Source: Ostrinia nubilalis (lineage: Eukaryota > Arthropoda > Insecta > Lepidoptera > Crambidae). Taken from it: DNA of 64,000 nucleotides. The position numbers and the translations under genes were made by a program. Under the pieces are notes generated by a model. The model had not been told where the DNA came from and did no database searches. It saw only the letters and a program-made list of their open reading frames with translations. Below are positions 10,941 to 22,200 of this stretch, piece after piece. Where the stretch lies: positions 11,842,001 through 11,906,000 of the forward strand of contig NC_087104.1 of the NCBI RefSeq assembly GCF_963855985.1, in the 5' to 3' direction. Within the stretch, counting starts at the first letter, position 1. Each line of letters starts with the position of its first letter.

Positions 10941-11060
10941 TATCATCATTTCAGCCACTGCTGAACATAGGCCTCCCTCAATAATTTCCATATCGCGGTT
11001 GGTAGTGGCCTGCATCCAGCACCTTCCTGCTTTATGAGGTCGTCGGTTCACCTCCACCTT
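10941..11060. mobile_element. RTE-type LINE fragment
   Basis: Contains 'TTTCAGCCACTGCTGAACAT' and 'AGGCCTCCCTCAAT', the common lepidopteran LINE/SINE block also seen at 48480-48530. It is followed by GGTTGGTAGTGGCCTGCATC, the reverse complement of the RTE ORF 3' region at 46240-46310. A rearranged fragment with no intact frame. Confidence 0.6.
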
Positions 11061-11644
11061 TAGGGACTTATTATTTGTCCTCGCTCAGCATAATAGTGGA
11101 AAAAGAGTTGTACGAGTATTTTACTCGATTAAAATAAAAACTACGTTTTCCTGAAACTATAAATAAAACTACTACACATTGCCTAAAATGTGGGTGGTTC
11201 TAAATAAAACTTTTTTAAGCAGTAAATAAAGTAGTATTTCCATTTATAATCTTGAAAACAGCGTGTATTTATACCGGCGCAAACATCGAGCGGAGTATCG
11301 GCGGCGGAGTAACAAAGCGAATATTGGAGACTCTCCACAAAGGCCACCCGGCGGGTGAAACGGGTGAGGGATGGGGAAAATACTACCGGTATCGATAAAA
11401 GTTTTTATCTAAAAGTTTTCTTGGGATTTGGTTTAGATTATTTTCTAGACAAAAAAGTTGAAGAATTTTCACAGAGTGAATGAGCAGCTAATGTCGTATG
11501 TTTATAGCTTATAGTATAAAAAAGTGAGGAGAAAAGCAAGCCAGTGTTTTTATACTGTGTTATTTAAACCGTAGACAGCCGTAAGAGCTCGTAGCAATGT
11601 TCGTAGCACCGTAGCATTAAATTTAGTGTGGACAGAGACATTTT

Positions 11645-11759
11645 AAGGCTGAGTTGTATGTACCACCTAACTTTAACGATAACCGATGTGTTTTGTATAT
11701 AGTTTGACAGATTTCTGACGTCTGTTGAAAAGTTAAAGTAAGATGGCAATCCAGCCTAA
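11645..11759. mobile_element. Copy of the AGGCTG MITE family
   Basis: Starts AAGGCTGAGTTGTATGTACCA, ends ATGGCAATCCAGCCTAA. It shares the AAAGTTAAAGTAAGATGG arm with the copy at 2667-2792. Confidence 0.65.
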
Positions 11760-14700
11760 GTATAGTATTTATTAGGGCAGATTTCTGGTGTTGGGTATTA
11801 GATATTTTGGCATCTGTTACGCCTGCACCACGGTGCAGGTTTTTTTGCAACTATCCTACGTCAACACAACACTTTGATACACGATGCCCTAGAAAATTCT
11901 AAATCAAAATCCAAAAAACCTTAACAGCAAAATAGTACAAACTAAAAGTCCCCTCTACTCCAAAACTATCGACAAACACTCTTGTCACATCACTACCACC
12001 CATCCCTGCCGTCTGACTCAGCTTCCTAGCAAGTGCCTCATAGTTACATACGTAGGTGTAATTGTTTGTAAGTACATTTTTCTTTGAGGTTACTCTCTAT
12101 TAAACGCTCGAGTTAAATAGGTCGACTGCACAAAGGGCAAGATGAAAGGCCCACCTTAATTGTTCCTCAAATTATTATGAATTTGATATTAGTACACAGT
12201 CAAAGGAACCCTGAAGTTGGAAGTGGTTGGCCAGGCATTTCAGTTTGATGTGATAATTGAATTATAATCTGCTTTTTAAAGGAGTGGTGATTTGAATTTC
12301 AAAGCCAAGTCTGAGGGCTGTACTATAGATATTGTAGTCGGCATAGGGATGGGAAATAAATATTTTTTGATCAAGTTAAGTCAAAAACCTTGATGTCAAT
12401 GATTTGTTTTGAATCTAATCAATAGCACAAAATTAAATAATGGATAGTAGATGTTTAGCTAGTTGTTGACGAGATCCAAGTCACATTTTCCGTTTTACAA
12501 GTGAGAAGATATTATAAAAAGATAGAAAAAAAAGTCTTTATTTGGCCACTTAATGCAGTTCCTTTAAGACAACTAGAGGCCGAAACCGATTTTCAGCGGG
12601 TTACTTGGGTAATCGTAAACTATGTGCAACTACGTGTGTAAGTAACTACTTGTTTGGATATTAAATTTCCCTGAAGAAAACTTTTAAAAAATATGAGTGT
12701 TCAAATTGAATGTTTCAGGTGATTTTTAAACTTTAAGTTTAAATCCGTTGTCTGCTAGATATGTCCAAAGTAAATTCTTACTCAGGGACAAGAATAATGT
12801 CATGTAAAATGCCCGAATAAATCATTTCAAAATGCCATCGATCAGTACAGTTTAAAAACTAACCGTTTAATTAACTCTTTGTTGTTTTATTTATACGTGC
12901 TTTATTGCCCTTCGATCGCTAAGCTGTTACAGCAGCTCATAAACCCCAACGTATCCACATCTGCCAGTTTTGTTTGCTTGGAGAGATAAGCTGCGACTTA
13001 TAGTTTCTCACAGTAAAACATTATGGGCTCAGCCGTGCGACGTAAATGTTTACACGTTAATCTGTTTACAGTGATTCTGAAGGCAAACGACTTACGCTTT
13101 TTCTTCAAGTTTTCTAGCGTCAGTTAAAGATTATGTAAGAAAATTGTGTCACTTTCAGATGTTGTTGCGCATGCATAAAGTTTTCCAGCTTCAGAAATCT
13201 GTAAGAAAATTGTGAAATGGCTTTATTTAGTCAACTTAATTACTTGTATGTACCTACTCGTACTTATTGATTTGAGTACTTTATATGAGGAAAGCATAGC
13301 AGTGTACGTCCTATGGCTGAAGAGATTTTGAAAATGAAGCTCGCGTTAAAATGTCATAATTTTGAGGTTTGATGGATTTTGAGTAAGTCTTTTTCCTAAT
13401 TTAATTGATAGCTCCTAGCTTTATTTTTATGATTTAAAATAAAACCAATAAAAAGATATTTCTAAGGATTATGTTACTTCCCTATTTAATTTAGTCTTTG
13501 ATTTAAAAATGTAGTGACTCTTCTACACTACAATACTACTTACCTATTTAACGGATAGCAAAAAAAAGGTTTGGTGATTTTTTATTCAACTTCAAGTCCA
13601 TTGAGGTCAAACCTCGGTTTCAGGTTTCATTAATATGACAGTAAGAAAAACTCTGGCATAAAACCATTGCTTAGACGAAAAAAAAAGAAACAATAATTTT
13701 CTTTTGTTTTATTCTTTTTCGGATCGTTCCATGCCTCGATTTCAAAATATTTTTTTAATTGCTAATAAATCCATAATACTTTTATTGTCTGCCAGTATTT
13801 ATAAACACACTTGATGCCTGAGCTTGGCAGTATACGATTTTTTCCATAACCAATAACCGTACGATTATGAGTGCGGTATTATCCGGCAATAGCCCATCTG
13901 TCGGTACACTTGCTCGTAATTTCAGTTGGATATTGAACCTTATTGTCTTGGGTGAAGGGTGTGAGTATGGGGTATGTTTTAAAGTCAAATGCTTTGGTTC
14001 TAGTACGGCGGGTGGTCGTTATGCGATGCTGCGACACGTGCGCCGCTAAAATGCCGCTAGGTCCGAGTTGAATTTTTTGCAAGAGTTGTGTTGTATTTTG
14101 CGTCGTTTACAGTTCAAAAAGATTGCAATTTAAGATGCGTAGGTATTTTTTTTCTGTTTGTTACGTCGTTACCGCAGGCAACTTGGCCCTTCTAAATTAT
14201 TATTATTTATTAAAAGCTTTATTACACACAAAAAAAGAATTGCAGTACAAAAGGCGAACTTAATATCTTATGGTATTCTCTCCTAGTTAACCTCCCAATG
14301 AAATATTTTCTATTTTATTTTACTGCATTCAGAAAACAAACACCTAAATTTATGCACTATAAATTCCGTTACATTATCATCACTGATTAAAAAAACATCA
14401 TTTATTTTAAAAAATCGAGAGGTGTTTTTTTTCATTTTATTTTATCCTCAACACAGAAGCTCTTGGCTTGCATCTCACCTGATGAAAACTACTTAGCTTA
14501 TTAAAACAAGTTTCAGATCATTCCATAAACCGTGGCATGTGCTTTCATTTCTATTTTAAACCACGATACATTATTATTCTGTGCTTCAGTATTTTTTGTA
14601 GCGCAACTTTTCACCTTTGTATGCCTTCAAGGCGCCGATGTACACCCATTTATAATATGACAACCTATGTACCTGAGGACCCTGTGGTTCACAAAACGTA

Positions 14701-15160
14701 TTTTGAATATTTTTTTTCACTCTATATTCTCCAAGCGTCATTTTACCGCACTCCAGCCGATAACCGGGAATCAGATTCGTCCATAATCCAATTCATTAAA
14801 CACTTGGCTCGCAAGTGTCCTGTAATCCGATTACCAAGTTTATTGCGTGCTGGATCCGCCTGTTGTTTAATGCTTAACTCGGCATCCAGGGCTTATGACG
14901 TCACGTAGAGACAGCTGTGTAAAAACAATCGTGTTTACGACGTCACGTAGAGAGCTTGTGTAAAACAATCGTAGATAGAGACTACTCCCGCAAGGGGCAA
15001 AATAAACTGCGTTTGCGCCTACCTGCTAATAGACAAAACAAGCAATAAAATGAGATACAGGTCAAGAGCTTCCTCGTTGTTGATAAAAAAGCAACTTTTA
15101 CTTTACTGCCTACTACTATTAGGTAAGCTTTGAATTAAAACTATCGATGACTCGCGATTA
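11760..15160. other. Gene-poor stretch; small repeat fragments only
   Basis: No exon or RNA gene recognised. Pieces of a dispersed repeat with the motif 'AAGCTCTTGGCTTGCATCTC' / 'GAGCTTCCTCGTTGTTGAT' lie near 14450-14500 and 15050-15095; related blocks occur at 22205-22240 and 23640-23730. The open frame 14537-14908 has no recognisable domain. A two-unit direct repeat is listed separately. Confidence 0.5.
14895..14976. repeat. Two-copy tandem repeat containing a CRE-like palindrome
   Basis: Two units of about 43 bp: TGACGTCACGTAGAGACAGC... and CGACGTCACGTAGAGAGCTT..., each ending in AAAACAATCGT. The first contains TGACGTCA, which matches a CREB site, but nothing nearby suggests a promoter. 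Confidence 0.5.
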
Positions 15161-15959
15161 TAGGTCTACCAGAATCTCATGGCAAACAAAAATATTGGAA
15201 AAGTGTGTTTTTCATATGGCAATTGTCTATGGTTTAATTGTCACCTGTCATAGAAAATTATGAAATCTGTCAGCCGCTGCAAAAATTTTGTAATCTCTTC
15301 TTGACTATTTGTTATTTTTGTGAAAAAGTCGAAAAAACTCAAGCAAGTCATATTGTTTTCAATGTGAATTGTAAAATAAGGCATAATTCAAAGTCAATCT
15401 TTGATTCTAAAGCTCGTCGTCGAGTTGACAGTAAGTTGGACTGAAATGTTTTGAACCACGTCACAAGGAGGGTTATGTTTTTTATATTATTCTTTATAGC
15501 TACTTTATCGGGGTTTTCAGGTAGGTATATCTCACAAATCGGTGCAGAGGAATGGTCAAAATGTTATGACCATGTAAAGAAAATTGAAAAAGATTTTATC
15601 TCTTTATCTTGATCATCTATTGAAGAACAGGAAATTGCAAGTGGAGTTCTTAGAATCGTTTTCTAGTTCTGAATGAAGTGATAAGTTAAAAGTATGATGC
15701 ATAATAAAATTAGTTACTTAAAGTAATAATACGATTTATTTATTTTTCAAGACATTTTCCTATGTTAAAAACCCGATGTATAACAACATTCTTCATACAC
15801 ATACCTACCTAAAATGTATATTCGTACTTCATGTTCATTAATATTAAAGTCATAAAAGTAAAAAATTAAACAGTATCAAGATCGTTTATTCCAATTTCCC
15901 CAGTATTGCTCTCAACAAAGTTTATTTTCCCTATTTGCCATGAGATTCTGGTACACCTA
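15161..15959. mobile_element. About 0.8-kb element with terminal inverted repeats
   Basis: The left end AGGTCTACCAGAATCTCATG (from about 15161) is repeated inverted at the right end, which reads CATGAGATTCTGGTACACCT and ends near 15958. The frame at 15238-15444 resembles no transposase, so this looks like a non-autonomous DNA transposon. A TA-type duplication is possible but not certain. Confidence 0.6.
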
Positions 15960-16104
15960 TACGCATAAGATTTTACACAAAAAGTAGTCTACAATTTTTC
16001 TCATCATTTAAGAACTGTAACTACCTACTATGTAGTTAATTCTATAAAAATCTAATGTGTGTTCAATTTATACGTCACACGTCTTCCAAAAGTAAAATTT
16101 TCCA

Positions 16105-16225
16105 AAATTAGGTTTTTGTATATTAGGTTTTCATAAGTTAGGTTTTCGAGTTAGGTTTTCAATTAGAATTCAGAATACAGATTATTCTGTATTATGAGTT
16201 TACCAGTTAGGTTTTCGAAAGTTGG
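16105..16225 (+). repeat. Irregular TTAGGTTTTC repeats
   Basis: The motif TTAGGTTTT(C/T) occurs about five times at irregular spacing, with two further degraded versions (GTTGGGTTTTG, GCGAGGTTTTCG). TTAGG is the insect telomere unit, but these are not head-to-tail TTAGG repeats. Confidence 0.45.
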
Positions 16226-16959
16226 GTTTTGATTGTTTTGTTTTGACTGTTATGTTTTTATAATAATTATTAATTTTGTAAGCGAGGTTTTCGAAAGTAG
16301 CAAAATAATTAAAATCAAGACAATTCTTAGTCAATGTGTTAGAAAGCCAATTACTATAACATAGTGGCCTAGTTTAGTTAATAAGTTAATAGGTAGGAAG
16401 GATCTACCGGTTACTGCCAATTTGTTCCGTGTTGCCAACAAAAATTAAAAACTCGTCAAAATACGCACAGAATGCGCTCCGCATTATTTACACACAATAA
16501 AAGTGCAGTAATCCTACTGCATTTGATGACGTCACGCCCTAACGATCTGCTAGGACGAGGGGCCGAATTTATAAACTAAGGGAGGTTTTAGCAGGGTATA
16601 AAAACATAGTTTGCTATTTTCTCTCCTTGTTTTTTGAAAATAATTTTCATTTTCATTTTCATGCAGAAAAAAATATTAAGTGTTCGGATGTCTATTTAAT
16701 ACTAAATAAAGGATTTATTTTTACTTTATTAATTATTATGTTACAGATTAGGTACATTTTATTTTAAAATGGCTGGTTCTTTTTTCGCTTAAAATTCAGA
16801 TAAATGAGTCAGTAAATCAAAAATTGATTCAATAATTGAAATCAATTTTTAGATATGTACCTATCTATATTACAAAATGACGTTATTTCATTTTTCAGGT
16901 TTTCTGCTAAAAGAAAAGACATCCCGTGCTTTTGCTTAGTCGAGAAAAAAAAAACAACT

Positions 16960-17819
16960 CTGGTGCCTGGTGCCACAGAGGCATAATATGACCCTACCAA
17001 TACACGACCTTCAGTAACCAGGAAGTTTAAGCTTCACAGCGACTGCTCAGTATTCCAGGCGGAAATGCTAGCAATTGAAATGGCCTGTAAACACATTATT
17101 GACCACAAGCTCTCACAAGTCCTCATAGTCTCGGACAGCAAGTCTGGTCTTACTGAGTTGCAAAATGGAAGCAGCTATAACCGCTTCACTGTAAAAATCC
17201 ACCGGCTACTTCATCAAGGCCGTTCATCTGGATGCACCGTCGAATTCGCGTGGATTAAAGCTCACGCTGGATTCGAGGGTAATGAAGAGGCAGACTCGGC
17301 GGCAAAAGCTGCTTCCACCATGCATAAAGTGCCCGACTTTATAGAAGCACCTATTAGTATAGTCAAATTCAGTGGCGGCGTAGCATGGGTTGGCACCCGG
17401 GGCGATCACCCCCCCCCCCCCTCATAAATCCTAATCACGGTTATCACAAATCAATTTTGCACCGCTTTCACATCGTCGCCGATGAGAATTGTCCCTGCGA
17501 CGACCAAACCTCTCAAACGTGGAAGCACCTATTAACACAATGTCCCCGATTTGTAATACAACGACAAAATCACGAAATTACTTCCTCCATGCTCAATGTC
17601 GAACCATACAATCTTATAGATTTAATTAAAAAAGAAGAGACCATCAAAAGCTTTCAAAAATTCATCACCTATATTGTAAATCACCTAAAAGAATTCAACA
17701 AATAGAAATGTAATCCAACTTATATCCAAAAAATAGCACACCGTCTTGCAACTGGAGTAATCCAATAGCACCTTTTGTAAGGCATAACAAATGATCATTT
17801 ATAAAAAAAAAAAAAAACT
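16960..17819 (+). pseudogene. 5'-truncated non-LTR retrotransposon, RNase H and C-terminal zinc region
   Basis: One frame (about 17010-17390) encodes an RNase HI-like segment with QAEMLAIE, SDSKSGL and GNEEADSAAK, matching the second, third and fourth acidic positions of RNase HI. After a C-run at 17408-17422 a second frame (17440-17705) gives the C-terminal Cys-His cluster typical of R1/I/Jockey-like LINEs (CPCDD..TWKHLLTQCPRF). The two parts are in different frames, so a frameshift at the C-run breaks the ORF. An A-run at 17805-17818 looks like the LINE tail. Upstream RT and endonuclease are absent. A dead, 5'-truncated copy. Confidence 0.75.
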
Positions 17820-17827
17820 ATACTTCT

Positions 17828-18030
17828 ATACTAATATTATAAAGAGGTAAAGTGTGTGTGTTTGTATACTAGTATTTGTTAAACTGTAAGGAGTAATCTC
17901 GGGATCTACTGAACAGATTTTAAAAATTCTTTTACCAATAGAAAACCATAATATTGCTGAGTGTCATAGGTTTCATAAAAAACCGAATAATTCGACGCGG
18001 GCGAAGCCGCAGTTGGAAAGCTAGTATAGA
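17828..18030 (-). mobile_element. RTE-like LINE 3'-end fragment
   Basis: Opens with CTAATATTATAAAG and closes with GACGCGGGCGAAGCCGC...GCTAGTA, the reversed 3' end of the RTE-type family, more diverged than the copies at 49000 and 58072. Confidence 0.65.
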
Positions 18031-19225
18031 ATAAGTTACGAACTGCCGCTGATTATGAATACGGGTCAAAAAGGGAGACAGTGCGGTGTGAAGCGACACT
18101 ATAAATTACAGTATTAATGCGATGGCGGATATTAGGGAATTTGTTGTTTGTAATGATGCCACTGTTTGTTGGCATATGGCCGGCTATTGAGGCCATTATG
18201 CTGGTTATTTCATTACCAATATTGATTTATTGGTCGATGATACTAACTTATTTTGGAACAAGTCACTCTTACCCTTATTTTCAGTAGTAGGTACTTGTTT
18301 TGTCGTGTAGTCCAGAAGAGAACAGAGCTAGGTGTAAAATCTTGCATTTTAATTATGTCTTGTTAAAAATAAAAGTTAAAAAAAACATGATTGAATATTG
18401 TAAGTAGGTAATTTTTATTTTCAAACGCAAGAAGCAATGCACGATACCAACAATACGAAATAAATAATTTACACCCTCAGTCTAGTATTCAATAAATGGA
18501 AAATAAAATAAAATTATAAGCTTGAAAAGCTCGGCAATCAAAATAATTACATTTAATTCGCGCCACTTCAGTCAAACAATAGTTAGATTGGCGCCAAAAA
18601 CTTGGTATAGGGCTTTTGACCATCTGTTCACCAAAGGGAGTAAAATAAATACATTGAGCAGTGATACTTGCTAAGAATTCAATTACTATAAATAATAATA
18701 ACCAGTTATAATAATTAAAAGTTTTCTTAACATTTCGAGAAACCTCTGTGAACCTAATTTTAGAAATAACAATTATGAATAGAAGCTGGATTGGATACTT
18801 ACTTTGTATGTAAGTACGAGTAATTTTATTTTATGGAAATAACCATCTATGATTACGATACATAATGTTAGCTAGATTTGCTAAAAATAAATCTTTTGGG
18901 TTTAATTTTTTAGTGGTTATTGCTGGGTGAGGTAGGTAGTGCCATCTATTGAGCAAGTAGCGATAGAAACTTTATGATTGAAAGCGCCATCTAGATTTTA
19001 TAACTAAAAAATGTGCATACCTAATTAGGAAATATAGAGGGCGTAGTTTTGCGCAAGACAGATGACAAGTTTGACAACCATGAATGACATTGACTCAAGC
19101 TCAAGTTCGTCCCTGAAACCAAATCAATTTTTCAGCAATAATTACGTAAAATTACTATCTTTAAAACTAAAACATGTCCAGAAATTAAAGTATTTCGAAA
19201 GTGCTAATAAAGATTTACCTCCAAA
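18031..19225. promoter_or_regulatory. Region upstream of ABCB8; promoter not resolved
   Basis: No gene recognised. The ABCB8 promoter and 5' UTR must lie in the right part of this stretch, because the first ATG of the reconstructed protein is at 19226. I see no clear TATA box. A GGCGCCAAA (E2F-like) stretch at about 18588 and 'GCCATCTA' motifs at 18940-18990 are too short to interpret. Confidence 0.35.
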
Positions 19226-22200
19226 ATGTGGCAGTTAATGCAATTGCACTCTTGTAGCTTAGTAAAACAGAGGTAAATATTTATAACCTATCGAACGTAT
19301 ATTTCGCATTGTTTTTCCCTTTATTTATATGAAATTTAATTATTTTCAGGTTGCTAACAGCGAAGAACAGTGGCTATTTTATAAATGTCCTCAAAAGTAA
19401 ACCGACAAACGTGCTAAAGCGTCATATTTCGAATTTTAAAGTTTCAACAGAAAAGAGTGCAAAGTGCAGTGAATTCTTAATTTTTAGTCCATGGAAGTTG
19501 TGTACCGGTATAAGTTTAGGACTTGCAGCTCGTGTGTTGTTTAAAAATGGGCCTGCATTTTGTAAATCTAGTCAAACTTCTCGGATAGTCCAACGGAGGC
19601 CAAATGTTAATGATGACAGTTCAAAGTTTGACTGGAAGAAGTTATTTGAATACCTGTGGCCTCATAGATGGGTATTGGCTGCTGCTGTTGCTGTAAGTAT
19701 AATTTCCAAACCACAAATTATTATTGTTTCTAATATCATAGAAAAACTTTTTAATCTTCTACTGTTTTATATTTAGTTTTAAGATTAGGATTTGTGTTAT
19801 CTGCATTATTAGTAAAGAATCAAAATGCTTGTTTACTTTATATCATTCTCATTTTGTGGTTCTCTAAATTAAAACTAAAGAAGTTTTTGCTGCCTTTAAC
19901 TAAAAATCCTAGAATTATATCCTTTGTATGTTTTTGTAAAAATATCCACAAAATAAATTATGTTTTGTTTATTTTCAGTCGGCATTGGCTGTAGCCTTCC
20001 TGAACGTCTACATTCCAGCGATGTTAGGTGTTATTGTCAACGTCCTAGCGAGCATGAAGACCAATCCAAGTGCAGATTTTATTGAAGAAATAAAGATGCC
20101 TGCTTTAACCTCTCCTATGCTTTGTCTCAGATCTGTGCAACCTCCGTCAACTGCTATGTCTCAGATCTAAGACAAGACTACTTTGTCATTTTGAAACATC
20201 ATTTGAAAACCGTAGCAGTTGGGGGGTGCAGTTTTGCGCGGCTCAATAGCACGCCAAAGGTTAAAACTTATTTCATTGTATATTGGACAGGTAAATGTAT
20301 AAATATCACTATCAATTTATACAAATAACTTTGTACCTAACAAATATACATACAGACATGAAATGGACTGATCCTGTGCTTAGTAAATATGAGAATGAGA
20401 ATTAATATGTATGAAATTCAATTAATTGAAGGCTTGAAGTCTGCTTGACATTAAATCAAGTTAAAAGTTTTGTTGCAAAATAGCACATAATATTACAACT
20501 AAATAAGATTACTACATAATTATTTACTTTATATTCCTTCCAGGCAGCATTTACATTCTTCTACATCCATTTACTGGCACAAGTGGGAGAGAAAGTTGCG
20601 TTGCAAATGAAGCAAGACCTATTTGAGTCTATACTGAGACAGGACATGGCCTTCTTTGATAGTGAGAGAACTGGAGAACTAGTCAATAGGTAATGAACTA
20701 TACTATCACTAAAACTCCTCTGTGGTCCAATTAGAATTTTTTTTGAACTATTTAGGTCTAGTACCAAATGTGACACAAATAGAAAATATTTTTGATGAAA
20801 ATGTATATAAAATAAGCTTGGTTGGGAACTACTTTAGATGGAGGGATATGCTCTAAAGGGCAAGTTATGAAATAATAGGACATGTCTTAAGACTTAAGAA
20901 AATAATGACTAAATTAATTAAATTTCAGGCTGACTGTGGATGTGCAAGACTTCAAAAGTTCCTTCAAACAAACCATCTCAGGTGGTTTAAGAGCAATCAC
21001 ACAGGTATTTATTTTGTTTACCAATTCCCATAGTTCAAATAATACAAATTACTTATCTTGAGAGTTGTTCGTTATTTTATTAAAACAAATGTTTATTATT
21101 TACTTTTAGGACATCTCGGAATCAATGTTTATGAATACTTTTGTCTCAAGATTATTTTACATTGGTTTTCAGGTGATCGGTTCAGCAGTAAGCCTGCTTG
21201 TGATATCGCCACAATTGACCACGCTAACCTTGGTCTGTGTCCCATCAGTGGTCATCGGGGGAACATTCATCGGTTCCCTATTGAGAAAGCTATCGAGAGA
21301 GGCTCAGAGTCAGGTAAGATAGTTAGTCAGGTCAGTTAGAGGTAAGCAGGGTTCGAAAATATCCGATATCTATTATATAAAAGAAAGTCGTGTTAGTTAC
21401 TCCACTTATAACTCAAGAACGGCTGAACCGATTTAGCTGAAAATTGTCAGGGAGGTAGTTTAGAGCCAGGAGAAGGACATAGGATACTTTTTATCCCGTT
21501 ATTTATTGCCATTAAGGCGGAACAAAGTTCGCCGGGTCAGCTAGTTTATTATAAATATCAAAATATCGGATATTTATGATATATATCGGATATATATCAA
21601 CTTTGATATACAGGGTGGCCAAAACAGTGAGGTCTAAAAGAAAAATTTAGATTCCTTACATCAAGGTGTACCTAAATCACCCCCATGTATATTATACGAT
21701 TGTGCTTAGTTTAGGAGATAGAGTTAATTTTGTGATATTTTAAAATTTTATGACCTAGTAGGCTTTAAACATTTTTATCTTTTTTTTGGGTTGACTTTTT
21801 TCAGATTTCTTTTTTTCGACAGATTTGTTATGAATTGCAGATGTTTGAAAAAAATAACCACCTTCCTATCTTTGATTCAAAATACAAAAGTTTTGCTAGA
21901 AACATTAAAATTATGCTTTTATCAGAACACTATCAAATTTTCTACTTAAAAGTTTAAGTAAAAAAAAGAACTTCCATAGGTCCAAAATCATTTTAAAAAC
22001 TGCGCCGTTTCCTGAACATTCATAATAATACAAAAAAACATGTACTTAATAGGCCACTATTTCCTGTAATCGGTCCACTAAAGTGGTAAGTCGGAGATTC
22101 CGTTACATGTTTTTGACTTTCTTAGAGTGAATTAATATTGGGAATCCTCTAAGTTTACATTACGTAGAACAGATTTAGAGCAGTAACTGGACAGAACCTG

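Noticed and set aside
14537..14908. 123-aa open frame as a gene
   Set aside because: No recognisable domain and no supporting signals; likely chance in AT-rich DNA.
16105..16225. Interstitial insect telomere (TTAGG)n
   Set aside because: The unit is TTAGGTTTTC at irregular spacing, never head-to-tail TTAGG.
20105..20264. The exon 3 insertion read as an ordinary short intron
   Set aside because: None of the five possible boundary offsets inside the duplicated TTAA gives GT-AG, GC-AG or AT-AC ends, and the TTAA direct repeat is better explained by insertion.
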